From NCBI RefSeq assembly GCF_900142735.1, contig NZ_FRBY01000004.1, positions 372,001 through 436,000 on the forward strand: a DNA stretch of 64,000 bases, given 5' to 3'. The notes under the pieces were generated by a model. That model saw only the letters and a program-made list of their open reading frames with translations, did no database searches and was not told the origin of the DNA. The stretch comes from Flavobacterium saccharophilum (GTDB lineage Bacteria > Bacteroidota > Bacteroidia > Flavobacteriales > Flavobacteriaceae). The translations under genes and the position numbers were made by a program. Every line of letters begins with the position of its first letter. The stretch's first letter is position 1. Below are positions 7,902-17,031 of the stretch, one piece after another.

Positions 7902-10106
7902 ATGAGACTATTATTTGTAATTGGAATTTTTATAATGTCATTTTCTGTAAAATCACAATCTGTTAATGGAGTAGTAACAGATGCAAACGGAAAACCGCTA
8001 AACGACGTCATGATTTATAATTTCATTTCAAAAGTACATGGTCATAGTGATATAAGTGGAAAATTTGTTCTGGAAAACACAAAGCCAGAAGATAGTTTGC
8101 GCGTAACGAAGCAAGGGTATGTTACTAAAAATACTACTATTTCAAATGCTGAAATGCTTTCTATTATTTTAGATGAAAAGCTATTTTTACTGGAAGAAGT
8201 TACCATTACAAATAGTCTGAAGTATTTAAATACCATTTCTAAAATAGATTTTGAAATTCAGCCTATTTCAAATTCGCAGGATCTAATGCGTAAAGTTCCG
8301 GGTTTATTTATTGGTCAGCACGCTGGTGGAGGAAAAGCAGAGCAGATTTTTCTTCGTGGATTTGATTGCGATCACGGAACAGATATTAATGTTACCGTTG
8401 ACGGAATGCCAGTTAATATGGTATCGCATGCACACGGTCAGGGTTATGCCGATCTTCATTTTGTGATTCCGGAAACAGTTGATAAAATTGATTTTGACAA
8501 AGGCTCTTATTTTGCAGATAAAGGTGATTTTACAACGGCAGGTTATGTTGGTTTTAATACGAAAGAGGTTTTAACTAACAATGCTGTTTCATTTGAAGCC
8601 GGTCAGTTTGATACTTTTAGAACCGTTGCTTTATTTAACTTATTACATACCGAAAACCAGTCTGCTTATTTTGCGGGAGAATACATGATGACAGATGGTT
8701 ATTTTGATGCGCCGCAAAATTTTAACCGAATCAATTTATTTGCAAAGTATACTGCTAAAGTAAATAACGGAGATAAATTGGCGGTTTCCTTATCTCATTT
8801 TACAAGCCAATGGGATGCCAGCGGGCAGATTCCGGATCGAGCTGTAAATGATGGAACGATTTCGCATTTTGGTGCAATTGATCCTAATGAAGGCGGAAAT
8901 ACAGGAAGAACAAATTTCAATCTTCAATATGATTCTAAAATTGATGACCATTCACACATTAAAAACAATGCTTTTTTAAGTAAATATGATTTTGAATTAT
9001 ATTCAAATTTTACTTTTTTCCTAAATGATCCAGTGAATGGTGATCAAATTAAACAAAAAGAAAACAGAACAATTGTTGGTTTTCAATCGGAGTATAATAA
9101 CAAATTAAGTGATAAATGGCTTTTTAAATTAGGGGCAGGACTCAGAAATGACAATAATAAGGATGTTGAGTTATCGCATACTGTAAACAGAAAAACGGTG
9201 CTGGATTATTTGAGTTTAGGGAATGTAAATCAGACTAATCTTTTTACTTATATAAGTTTTGATTTTACCTCAGGAAAATGGCTTATTAATTCCGGTCTAC
9301 GCTTAGATTATTTCAAGTTTGGTTATGAAGATCAATTGGCGCCAACTTATACAAACCAAACACAAACTAAGGCTATTGTTAGTCCGAAATTAAATTTTTT
9401 ATATACGGAGAATAATACTTTACAGTACTTCTTAAAATTAGGAAAAGGATTCCACAGTAACGATACCCGCGTTGTGGTGGCTCAAAAAGGGCAGGAAATT
9501 CTTCCGGAAACGTATGGAGGAGATCTTGGAATTAATTGGAAACCTTTTCCAAGAATGATTGTTAATTCGGCTATTTGGTATTTATATTTGGCACAAGAAT
9601 TTGTATACGTTGGAGATGAAGCTGTTGTTGAGCCAAGTGGGCAAACAGAGCGAAAAGGATTTGATTTTGGATTTAGATACCAGCTTACCAATTGGTTATT
9701 TTGGAATACTGATTATACCTATACGCATGCACGCTCCATGGATGAACCTAAAGGAAATGACTATTTGCCATTGGCACCGGTTCATACTTTAATGAATGGA
9801 ATTTCCGTTAAAGATTTATATGGTTTTTCAGGAAGCTTAAGAACAAGATTTTTAGGCGATCGACCAGCAAATGAGGATAATTCTGTAGTTGCAAAAGGAT
9901 ATTGTATCACTGATTTTTCGGTAAATTATCAAATTAAAAAGATTTCTATCGGACTGAATATTGACAACATTTTCGATACAAAATGGAAAGAAACACAGTT
10001 TTTGACAGAAACCAGACTGGCAAACGAAACAGAGCCGGTAGAGGAAATACATTTTACGGCAGGAACTCCATTTAACGCCCGATTAATTTTGAAATATAGT
10101 TGGTAA
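7902..10106 (+). CDS. TonB-dependent outer-membrane receptor with carboxypeptidase-regulatory-like N-domain
   Basis: The 734-residue protein begins with a signal peptide (to about SVKSQ). A CarboxypepD_reg-like domain follows (VNGVVTDANGKPLNDVMIYN to about residue 95), then a plug domain with MRKVPGLFIGQHAGGG and FLRGFDCDHGTDINVTVDG. The plug contains an unusual His-rich stretch, VSHAHGQGYADLHF. The remainder is an outer-membrane barrel ending in an aromatic residue (KYSW). At 734 residues it is much shorter than SusC and has no SusD partner, so it fits single-component uptake (siderophore, metal chelate or vitamin) rather than glycan uptake. The His/Asp-rich plug suggests a metal-related ligand; this is inference. 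A Nudix gene follows 35 bp downstream. Confidence 0.9.
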   Translation: MRLLFVIGIFIMSFSVKSQSVNGVVTDANGKPLNDVMIYNFISKVHGHSDISGKFVLENTKPEDSLRVTKQGYVTKNTTISNAEMLSIILDEKLFLLEEVTITNSLKYLNTISKIDFEIQPISNSQDLMRKVPGLFIGQHAGGGKAEQIFLRGFDCDHGTDINVTVDGMPVNMVSHAHGQGYADLHFVIPETVDKIDFDKGSYFADKGDFTTAGYVGFNTKEVLTNNAVSFEAGQFDTFRTVALFNLLHTENQSAYFAGEYMMTDGYFDAPQNFNRINLFAKYTAKVNNGDKLAVSLSHFTSQWDASGQIPDRAVNDGTISHFGAIDPNEGGNTGRTNFNLQYDSKIDDHSHIKNNAFLSKYDFELYSNFTFFLNDPVNGDQIKQKENRTIVGFQSEYNNKLSDKWLFKLGAGLRNDNNKDVELSHTVNRKTVLDYLSLGNVNQTNLFTYISFDFTSGKWLINSGLRLDYFKFGYEDQLAPTYTNQTQTKAIVSPKLNFLYTENNTLQYFLKLGKGFHSNDTRVVVAQKGQEILPETYGGDLGINWKPFPRMIVNSAIWYLYLAQEFVYVGDEAVVEPSGQTERKGFDFGFRYQLTNWLFWNTDYTYTHARSMDEPKGNDYLPLAPVHTLMNGISVKDLYGFSGSLRTRFLGDRPANEDNSVVAKGYCITDFSVNYQIKKISIGLNIDNIFDTKWKETQFLTETRLANETEPVEEIHFTAGTPFNARLILKYSW

Positions 10107-10141
10107 TAATATCTTATCTTTAGGTGTAATATTTTAAAGAT

Positions 10142-10606
10142 ATGAAACAAAGCGCCGGCATATTACTTTACAAATTTATCGATTGCACTGTTTATTTTTT
10201 ATTGGTGCATCCCGGTGGACCATTTTGGAAAAATAAAGATCTGGAAAGCTGGTCTATTCCTAAAGGTGAATTTATAGACGATGAAGATCCGCTCGAAGCT
10301 GCAAAACGTGAGTTTCACGAAGAAACAGGTTTTGTAGTAGATGGTGATTTCATAGCACTTGAATCGGTAAAACTAAAATCAGGAAAAACAGTTTTGGCTT
10401 GGGCTGTAGAATTTGATATTGATGCTACTTTGATAAAAAGTAATGAATTCGAAATCGAATGGCCGCCAAAATCCGGAAGCATAAAAAGTTTTCCTGAAAT
10501 TGATAAAGCCGAATGGTTTCAAACGGCAGAAGCGATTAAAAAAATAAATCCTGCCCAAGCCGACTTTATAATTCAAATCGTTTCAAAAATTTCATCTTCA
10601 CTTTAA
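10142..10606 (+). CDS. Nudix hydrolase
   Basis: The 154-residue protein has a perfect Nudix box at residues 42-64 (G-x5-E-x7-REFHEETGF) after an N-terminal KQSAGILLYKF. The opening QSAGILLYR-type sequence and the PGGPFWKNKD segment resemble the DR1025/Ap4A-like Nudix subgroup widespread in Bacteroidetes. It hydrolyses a nucleoside diphosphate linked to another moiety, with Mg2+; the substrate is not predictable. It lies 35 bp after the TonB receptor and may be co-transcribed. Confidence 0.93.
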   Translation: MKQSAGILLYKFIDCTVYFLLVHPGGPFWKNKDLESWSIPKGEFIDDEDPLEAAKREFHEETGFVVDGDFIALESVKLKSGKTVLAWAVEFDIDATLIKSNEFEIEWPPKSGSIKSFPEIDKAEWFQTAEAIKKINPAQADFIIQIVSKISSSL

Positions 10607-10684
10607 TTCCCAATCACTTTATAAAAAATATTTTTGTAATTTACATTTCCTTCAATAGGATAATTTATAATGTAATAATAAAAT

Positions 10685-11326
10685 ATGGAAGTTAAATGTA
10701 TAATCTTTGATTGTGATGGCGTTCTGGTAGATACAGAAAAAATAGGGAATGAAATCTTGCTATCAATGGCGGCCGAACATGGCTTTGAAATGAAAATTGA
10801 AGATGCTTATAGCAATTTTAACGGTCGAAATTTAAAAGAATGTTTCCTTCATGTCGAGGATTCCATTGGAAAAAAGCTTCCGGATACCTTTGAATCTGAA
10901 TATAGAGAAAGAAGTTTTGAAGCTTTTAAAACACAAGTAAAACCAATGGACGGAGTTGTTGCATTTATCGATAAATTAAAAATTCCGTATTGTGTAGCTT
11001 CCAGCGGTCCGGTTGATAAAATTAGACTAAATCTTGAAGTAGCGGGTTTACTGGAAAAATTTGAAGGCAAAATATTCAGTTCCTATCAAATTAAAAGCTG
11101 GAAACCAGAACCTGGAATTTTTCTGCATGCTGCAAAAGAAATGGGGTTTGATATAAAAGATTGCATCGTAGTGGAAGATAGTAAGGCCGGTGTAATGGCT
11201 GGAATAAGCGGTGGTTTTAAAGTATACGGTTTTGCAAATGGTCATAACAACGAAGAATTAGAAAAAGGAGGAGCGATTCTTTTTAAGAGCTATGAAGAAT
11301 TAAGTATACTTCTTCAATTAGAATAA
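10685..11326 (+). CDS. HAD-superfamily phosphatase (subfamily IA, YieH/phosphoglycolate phosphatase-like)
   Basis: The 213-residue protein has all four HAD motifs: FDCDGVLVDTE with nucleophile Asp9 and Asp11, VASSGP (motif II), KPEPGIF (motif III Lys) and VVEDSKAG (motif IV). A helical cap lies between motifs I and II, as in subfamily IA enzymes acting on small sugar phosphates such as phosphoglycolate, 6-phosphogluconate or beta-phosphoglucose. It is cytoplasmic. It lies 78 bp after the Nudix gene. Confidence 0.9.
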   Translation: MEVKCIIFDCDGVLVDTEKIGNEILLSMAAEHGFEMKIEDAYSNFNGRNLKECFLHVEDSIGKKLPDTFESEYRERSFEAFKTQVKPMDGVVAFIDKLKIPYCVASSGPVDKIRLNLEVAGLLEKFEGKIFSSYQIKSWKPEPGIFLHAAKEMGFDIKDCIVVEDSKAGVMAGISGGFKVYGFANGHNNEELEKGGAILFKSYEELSILLQLE

Positions 11327-11733
11327 ATTAAACATTTAAAGTATATCCCATTTGCCATTTTCTTTGGCAAGATCCAACATAAGTTGGCCATACTACGTCA
11401 TTAAACTTTGTTCAAGTCCCAGAGGGACAACATGTTTATAGAAAATATAGAAATGTATGTTATAAAACCCCAGCGGGGTGATATTTTAAATTTATAGAAA
11501 ACTTAGCATATCGCTCCGCTGGAGCTTTATTAGCAACGTTAAATATTTGGCTATAAATATTGCGCTCCTCTGGAACTTACCAGAATTTAATAAGCATTTA
11601 TTTGTTGAAACTCTTCCTTAAAAATTATCATTCGGTAACAATAGCTTAAACGTTTTTGAGATTTTTAGCCATAAAATTGCACGTTCTTTTTATGATGGCG
11701 CCCATTTCATAAATCCTTTAAAATTTTAACCTA
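11327..11733. repeat. 407-bp non-coding region with CCCAGAGGGAC/CCCAGCGGGGT-type repeats
   Basis: Four short palindromic words lie here with AT-rich spacers: CCCAGAGGGAC near 11417, CCCCAGCGGGGTGATAT near 11468, CGCTCCGCTGGAGC near 11512 and GCGCTCCTCTGGAAC near 11561. The first two face opposite to the last two, giving a nested inverted layout. Such palindromes are common between genes in Bacteroidetes. No coding frame is visible. The promoter of the downstream metallophosphoesterase should lie at the right end. Confidence 0.65.
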
Positions 11734-13671
11734 ATGAATTTAAAAAATACAGCTTATAAAAACTATTTTATATGGCTACTTTATATTTTGCTGAATACTA
11801 CGATTTCAGCACAAAATCTTAAGAATCTCAATGGCACTCAAATCGCTTTTTTATCTGATGTACATTTGCAGGATTTATTCGGAACCTTTTCAGACAACGA
11901 TTATAAAGGTATTCTGAATCCAAAAACCGGACAATACACTTTGCTTCGAACGATGGCTTCGCAATTGCATTCGACCCGAATTTTTAATGAAAATTATTTT
12001 GCTTTCATCGCTGCTTTGGAGGATATCGCAAAACGAAAAATAAAATACGTCGCACTTCCTGGTGATTATACAGATGATGGTCAGCCAATTCACGTTCGCG
12101 GTTTAGAAAAAATCTTAGAACAATACAGCAAAAAATACAACATCGAATTTTTTATCACAACAGGAAATCACGATCCGGTTGGACCTTTTGCACAAGATTC
12201 TGGGAAGGAAGATTTTTTAGGGAAAGACGGAAAAAGCCAGCCCATTTATAGCAAAGACGGCCTTTATAAGCCTAATTTAAGTACCGAACAGCCTGTAATT
12301 GTAACAGCCGATATTGCCAAAATGGGTTATTTAGGAATCACAGACGGATTAAAAGATTTTGGTTTTTATCCGAATAAAAAATACAAATTTTGGGCAACTC
12401 CGTTTTCAACTTACAATAGCCAGAATTATAGTTTTGAAAAAGCTTCTCAAGCTGCTTTATTGTCAAACCGGGTTTATAATGTGGCACCAGGTTATGAAGT
12501 TCCGGATGTAAGTTATGTTGTAGAGCCAATCGACGGACTTTGGTTGATGGCGATTGACGGAAATGTTTATATTCCGAAGAAAAATGATGGTGATCCAAAA
12601 GATTCAAAAAGTTATTCAGAGGCAAGTACAGGTTATAATAATGTACTTTCAAATAAAAAGCATCTTATAAAATGGGTTCAGGATATTTCGGCGGAAGCCA
12701 AAAAACAAGGAAAAACCTTAATCGCTTTCAGTCATTTTCCGATGATTGATTTTAATGATGACGCTTCTGCGGAAATAAAAGAACTGCTTGGGCCAAACAA
12801 ATGGCAATTAAACAGAGTTCCGGTAGAAGAAGTTGCGCAGACTTTTGCAGATGCCGGATTGAAAATTCATTTTGGCGGACACATGCACATTAATGATACA
12901 GGAGTTCGCACGACGGAAAAAGGGAATACTTTGGTGAATATTCAAACACCTTCATTAGCCGCTTATATTCCGGCTTACAAATTATTGACAATTAAAAAAG
13001 ATAATCTAGTTGATATTCAAACCATCACCATTGATGACGTTCCGAGATACAATGAACTTTTTGATTTATACAAAATGGAATATCAGTTTTTAGAAAATCA
13101 AAAAGCAAAAGACATTTGGAATATTAATATCCTGAAAACCAAAAACTACCACGATTTTACCGATTTCCATTTGAAAGAATTGGTTCGCTTGCGTTTTTTA
13201 TCAGATGATTGGCCTTCTAATTTTAAAGATTTTTTTCTGAAACTTTCTGCTCCCGATTTATTGGTTTTGGCAAGCGTTCAATCCAATAGTGATTTTGATG
13301 AAGTTTTAAAAAATAAGGAAAGATTCCAAAAAGAATGGGAGGAAGCAACAGTAAAATCGGCTCAATATTTAAAAGAAAATAAACTCAAAAAAGAAGATTT
13401 TAACTGGACAGGTTACGATTTACTTGTTGATTTTTATCGTTTCAGAAGTGCCGATGAATTGGCTTTAGTAGATGTTGGAACAGAAAGAGTAAAACAATAT
13501 AAAATCTTGTCTCAGTTGTTTTTTGAAAATCATGCAGCAGATACTTCAAAAGAAAAACCCTTGCAAAACCAAATGCGATTGTTTTTAATCATCTTCAATA
13601 AATTCATGCATGAGGTTCCTGCAGATCATTTTAGTGTTGATTTGAAAACGGGAGACATTAAGCGTAAATAG
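11734..13671 (+). CDS. Exported metallophosphoesterase
   Basis: The 645-residue protein has a signal peptide (hydrophobic to about TTISAQ) and a calcineurin-like domain with the full metal-site set: SDVHLQD (Asp42, His44), PGDYTDDG (Asp111), TTGNHD (144-147), AFSHFP and GGHMHIND. A helical C-terminal region from about 420 has no recognised motif. It should hydrolyse phosphomono- or diesters in the periplasm. The next gene downstream, convergent, is a PI-PLC-like enzyme, and an ECF/SusCD unit follows. This suggests scavenging of organic phosphates or phospholipid head groups; that is an inference. Confidence 0.9.
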   Translation: MNLKNTAYKNYFIWLLYILLNTTISAQNLKNLNGTQIAFLSDVHLQDLFGTFSDNDYKGILNPKTGQYTLLRTMASQLHSTRIFNENYFAFIAALEDIAKRKIKYVALPGDYTDDGQPIHVRGLEKILEQYSKKYNIEFFITTGNHDPVGPFAQDSGKEDFLGKDGKSQPIYSKDGLYKPNLSTEQPVIVTADIAKMGYLGITDGLKDFGFYPNKKYKFWATPFSTYNSQNYSFEKASQAALLSNRVYNVAPGYEVPDVSYVVEPIDGLWLMAIDGNVYIPKKNDGDPKDSKSYSEASTGYNNVLSNKKHLIKWVQDISAEAKKQGKTLIAFSHFPMIDFNDDASAEIKELLGPNKWQLNRVPVEEVAQTFADAGLKIHFGGHMHINDTGVRTTEKGNTLVNIQTPSLAAYIPAYKLLTIKKDNLVDIQTITIDDVPRYNELFDLYKMEYQFLENQKAKDIWNINILKTKNYHDFTDFHLKELVRLRFLSDDWPSNFKDFFLKLSAPDLLVLASVQSNSDFDEVLKNKERFQKEWEEATVKSAQYLKENKLKKEDFNWTGYDLLVDFYRFRSADELALVDVGTERVKQYKILSQLFFENHAADTSKEKPLQNQMRLFLIIFNKFMHEVPADHFSVDLKTGDIKRK

Positions 13672-13680
13672 TTTTTTTTG

Positions 13681-13899
13681 TTTCAAGTTTCAGGTTTCAA
13701 GTTGTTGGAGCGTATTTAACCGCAAAGGGCGCAAGGATTTACGCAATCCCGATAGCTATCGGGAGCAAAGCTATTTTGACAAAGCCTTGCGAACTTTGCG
13801 TTTTCTAAGCATAAACAAATGCAAAAAACTTTGCGGACCTTGCGGTTAAATTTTACTCATTTCAACAACTTGAAACCTGAAACAAAGAAAACTTGAAAC
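13681..13899. repeat. Nested inverted repeats between convergent genes
   Basis: The outer 21-bp arms are perfect complements (13687-13707 and 13863-13883, core GGTTTCAAGTTGTTG). The inner arms contain AACCGCAAAGG and CCTTGCGGTTAA words, and there is a central palindrome CCCGATAGCTATCGGG. The CTTGAAACCTGAAAC word reappears at 25800-25941. It probably acts as a bidirectional terminator, and belongs to a dispersed repeat family. Confidence 0.85.
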
Positions 13900-13901
13900 A
13901 A

Positions 13902-14963
13902 TTATTTAGCCCCATTAACCGGATCAACTCTCACATAAGTTCCGTCATCATATTTTACCTGATAAGGAGAATTGAAAAACGTACTTGGTAAATAATAATC
14001 GGTTGTGATAATTTGTGCTCCTGATTTTTTTGCTGCTTCAAAGTGCGAATAATCATTTTTACGGGCTTCTTTAGTATCTGAATCAGCTCTGGTTCTGATG
14101 ATGTAGCCTTTCTTAACTAAATCAGCAATTTGAGGATCTTCAGAATTGTTTCTGAATAAAGTTGCAGCTTCCGGTTTTCCAGGTTCAGCGTTGATAAAAA
14201 CAGCACGTCCTTTCAAGGATGGATGATTCAACGCATACAAATCTCTTTTCGCTCCGTTATTATCTAAAATAAATAAAAATTTACCTTTTGCTTTTTTTAG
14301 TGTTGGCCAATTGTTATTCAGAACAGCTTCTTCCAAAGTTTTGTATTTGCCACGTACCATATCTGGTGTGATTAATTTATTTCCTAAACCTTTTCGAAGT
14401 TCTTTGTCTAAAGCGTCGAACAATTCAGGTGTAAATTTTTCTGCTTTTGTGCCTAAGTGGCTATCGTCATCTTTTGGTTCCAAAGTAATAAAAACCGGAA
14501 CGTGATCCGGATTGGTATCAGACCATTTTTTTAATTCTGCAAGGCAATTTTGAAGCGTGTAGCAGGATGTTCTAAAATCAATATCAATCATATGAAAAAC
14601 TTTAAAACCCGGCTTTTTCATTTCTCCATTTGGATCATAAGCTTCTTCAGATTTTGCAAGGTCCAGACCTTTTGGGTGTGCAAATTTTCCGCCTTTAGAA
14701 TCCGCCTGAACATCAATTTCAAGATTTCTTAAACCTTTATTTAATTGTTCTGTAAGCGGAATATGAGTGTATTGCAAGCCTTTTAAAGAACGGCTCGTGT
14801 CTTTGGCCTGGATAAAATTGTACAAATCAGTTTCAATGGCGTGGCGGTAACTGTTGTGTGATCCGATAACCTGAATTTGATTGATTTTTAGATTGTCATT
14901 TTGTGCCTGAACGCTGCTGTTTATGGCGCCAGCAAGAAATAGGGTGAACAGAATTTGTTTCAT
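13902..14963 (-). CDS. Exported phosphatidylinositol-specific phospholipase C-like protein
   Basis: The 353-residue protein has a signal peptide (to about SVQAQ) and a PI-PLC X-type catalytic barrel: IGSHNSYR with catalytic His36, LEIDVQ with acidic Ca2+ ligands near 82-84, and KVFHMIDIDF with second catalytic His124. TLEPKDDD and KGKFLFILDN match later strands of the Ca2+-dependent bacterial PLC family. It should cleave phosphodiester head groups of phosphoinositide-like lipids or glycerophosphodiesters outside the cytoplasm. It is convergent with the metallophosphoesterase, and divergent from the ECF sigma gene with about 260 bp between. Confidence 0.88.
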   Translation of the reverse strand: MKQILFTLFLAGAINSSVQAQNDNLKINQIQVIGSHNSYRHAIETDLYNFIQAKDTSRSLKGLQYTHIPLTEQLNKGLRNLEIDVQADSKGGKFAHPKGLDLAKSEEAYDPNGEMKKPGFKVFHMIDIDFRTSCYTLQNCLAELKKWSDTNPDHVPVFITLEPKDDDSHLGTKAEKFTPELFDALDKELRKGLGNKLITPDMVRGKYKTLEEAVLNNNWPTLKKAKGKFLFILDNNGAKRDLYALNHPSLKGRAVFINAEPGKPEAATLFRNNSEDPQIADLVKKGYIIRTRADSDTKEARKNDYSHFEAAKKSGAQIITTDYYLPSTFFNSPYQVKYDDGTYVRVDPVNGAK

Positions 14964-15226
14964 GATTTAAAATGTAAAAAGTGTTACTAGATTAGGGGAC
15001 GCATCAAAAGAAAACACTTTTTAGAGAGCACTAAATTAAAAGCTGAATTTGGATTTTATGTTAGATTAAGAAAAAGAAATCGCAAACCGATTGTCATTTT
15101 TGCCTGAAAATAGTAGTATTTATACAGCAAAAGAATTCATTATTTAATTTAAAGTTAACCTTCAGGCAAAAAACTTTGGTATAACATTTTATTATTTTAC
15201 AACTCCAAATACTACCAAAAGCAGCC

Positions 15227-15751
15227 ATGAAGAATCCTGAAATTTTTGAACAAACGTATACCGAATACTGGAAAAAGCTTAATGCGTTTTCGTATACAAT
15301 GACTCAGGATAAAGACTTGGCACAGAACATCGTTCAGGATGTTTTTATTGATTTATGGGAGCGAAAAGACGATTTGAATATTAATGCGATTGAACCGTAT
15401 TTATTTCGTGCCGTAAAAAATCAGGTTTTCAAACATTATCAAAATAATCGCTTTGACAAGACCATTCTGGAAGACCAGTTTGAAGATTATGTTATTGATA
15501 ATTTCGCTTCGATTGATCCTGAATTAATGGATTCACTTTATACTTTATTAGATAAACTTCCGGAGAAACGAAAAGAAGTTTTATTGATGTACAAATTTCA
15601 GGACATGTCAATCGATCAGATTGCGGATGAACTTGGAATTTCAAAACAAACGGTTAAAAATCAAATTTCTTCTGCCTTAAAACAACTTCGTGAAGGCTTA
15701 AAAGACCTTGCCTGGCTGGCTCCATACATCATTTTGCATCAAAAGTTTTAA
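15227..15751 (+). CDS. ECF-type sigma-70 factor (FecI-like)
   Basis: The 174-residue protein has region 2 (AQNIVQDVFIDLWERKDDL near residues 33-50, then EPYLFRAVKNQVFKHYQ) and region 4 (LPEKRKEVLLMYKFQDMS, then an HTH ending TVKNQISSALKQLRE). It has the usual size for Bacteroidetes ECF factors. Next, on the same strand, come a FecR anti-sigma gene and a SusC with an STN domain. This is the standard cell-surface signalling arrangement, in which receptor occupancy releases the sigma factor to transcribe susCD. Confidence 0.96.
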   Translation: MKNPEIFEQTYTEYWKKLNAFSYTMTQDKDLAQNIVQDVFIDLWERKDDLNINAIEPYLFRAVKNQVFKHYQNNRFDKTILEDQFEDYVIDNFASIDPELMDSLYTLLDKLPEKRKEVLLMYKFQDMSIDQIADELGISKQTVKNQISSALKQLREGLKDLAWLAPYIILHQKF

Positions 15752-15858
15752 GATAACTTTCCGTTGATGTTTTCATAATATTTCCCGATAGTACGATTTC
15801 ATGATTCTGGTACTTACTTGTAATAATAACCTTTTGGGTAATTATTGATTTTTGTTTA

Positions 15859-16001
15859 AACACATAGGAACATAGATTTTTCATTTAAAAAAGGAGAATT
15901 TAAAAAACTAGTTTTCACACATAGCTATACATAAGACGCTATGTTTTTTAAGGCAAGTGAAACGCCTCTAATAAGTAAAAAAAACTATGTTTCTATGTGT
16001 T
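15859..16001. repeat. Inverted repeat between sigma and fecR
   Basis: Arms of 17 bp (15859-15875 and 15985-16001) are complementary with one mismatch, built on ACACATAG...CTATGTGT words. Two further ACATAG/CTATGT words lie inside. The hairpin lies between two genes expected to work together and may set their relative expression. Confidence 0.7.
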
Positions 16002-16034
16002 AAAAAATTGCACCAATAAGGACCAACAAATAGT

Positions 16035-16958
16035 ATGATAAAAAGAATCAAACATAGTTTAGAACATTTAATTGATAAAAGTTCAAGAAATAAAACTTCA
16101 ATAGCAGAAGAAAATCTATTAAACGATTTTGCCTTTGACCAATATCAAAATTCAAAATGGAATGAAACTACAATGGGAAATCCCGATGAAGTTTCGCAAC
16201 ATATATATGAAGGAATTCAACTTCGAATAGGAAAGAAGAAAAGCTTCAATCCTTATTTAAAATACATGGCCGCTGCCAGTATTCTTTTTCTTGTTGGTTT
16301 GGGATTTTTTTTCAAACCAGGTTTTTCAGTTGAAAAGCAACTAACATTTAAAACTTTAGATACCCCCAAATCTATCCAATTAAATGACGGCTCGAAAATT
16401 TATCTGGCAGCAAATTCTATATTTCAATATCCTGAAAAATTTCTGGGTGATGAAAGAAAAGTTTCGCTATTAAAAGGAAATGCGTTTTTTGAAGTGGCCA
16501 AAGACAAAACGCATCCTTTTATTATTACTTCAGGTGAAATTAAAACAAGAGTGGTTGGTACTTCATTTCACATTCAGTTATCAAAATCCAAATGTGAAGT
16601 AATTGTCGTAACGGGAAAAGTAAATGTTACTTCAAAAGGACAAAGTGTTGATCTGGTTCCGAATGAAGAAGCGTTGTTTGAATCTCAAAAATTAACCAAA
16701 CAACTCGCAGACAAGTCTTATTTAGTGAATTGGTATAATATCGACGTCACATTAAATCAAACTACACTCAAGCAAGTTATCACGATTTTACAATACAAAT
16801 ACGGAGTTTCATTTCAGTATGATAATGCACACGTATTAGCAATGCCGTTAACGGTATTCATTAAGAAGGACGCATCATTAGAGAATGTTTTAGAACAAAT
16901 TAATTATATCACAAACCTAAAATTCAGAGTTTATGGCGAAATAGTAAAAGTGGATTAA
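16035..16958 (+). CDS. FecR-family anti-sigma factor
   Basis: The 307-residue protein has a cytoplasmic N-terminal part, one transmembrane helix (about residues 75-95, YMAAASILFLVGLGFFF) and a periplasmic FecR domain. The domain contains LNDGSKIYLAANS, RKVSLLKGNAFFEVAKD, TRVVGTSFHI and VTGKVNVTSKG. A C-terminal segment (LKQVITILQYKYGVSFQYD) resembles the STN-interacting fold of DUF4974. It holds the ECF sigma at the membrane until the STN domain of the SusC signals. It follows the sigma gene, with a repeat in between. Confidence 0.95.
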   Translation: MIKRIKHSLEHLIDKSSRNKTSIAEENLLNDFAFDQYQNSKWNETTMGNPDEVSQHIYEGIQLRIGKKKSFNPYLKYMAAASILFLVGLGFFFKPGFSVEKQLTFKTLDTPKSIQLNDGSKIYLAANSIFQYPEKFLGDERKVSLLKGNAFFEVAKDKTHPFIITSGEIKTRVVGTSFHIQLSKSKCEVIVVTGKVNVTSKGQSVDLVPNEEALFESQKLTKQLADKSYLVNWYNIDVTLNQTTLKQVITILQYKYGVSFQYDNAHVLAMPLTVFIKKDASLENVLEQINYITNLKFRVYGEIVKVD

Positions 16959-16970
16959 AAACAAAAAAAG

Positions 16971-16990
16971 CAGTTGCTGAGAACAACTGC
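16971..16990. other. Hairpin between fecR and susC
   Basis: GCAGTTG (16971-16977) and CAACTGC (16984-16990) form a 7-bp stem with a 6-nt loop. An A-run precedes it and no T-run follows, so it is not a plus-strand intrinsic terminator. It may mark an RNA processing site or an attenuation point ahead of the highly expressed susCD pair. Confidence 0.45.
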
Positions 16991-17031
16991 GATTAATAAT
17001 TAAGTATCGATAAAAACCAATAACTTAAATC

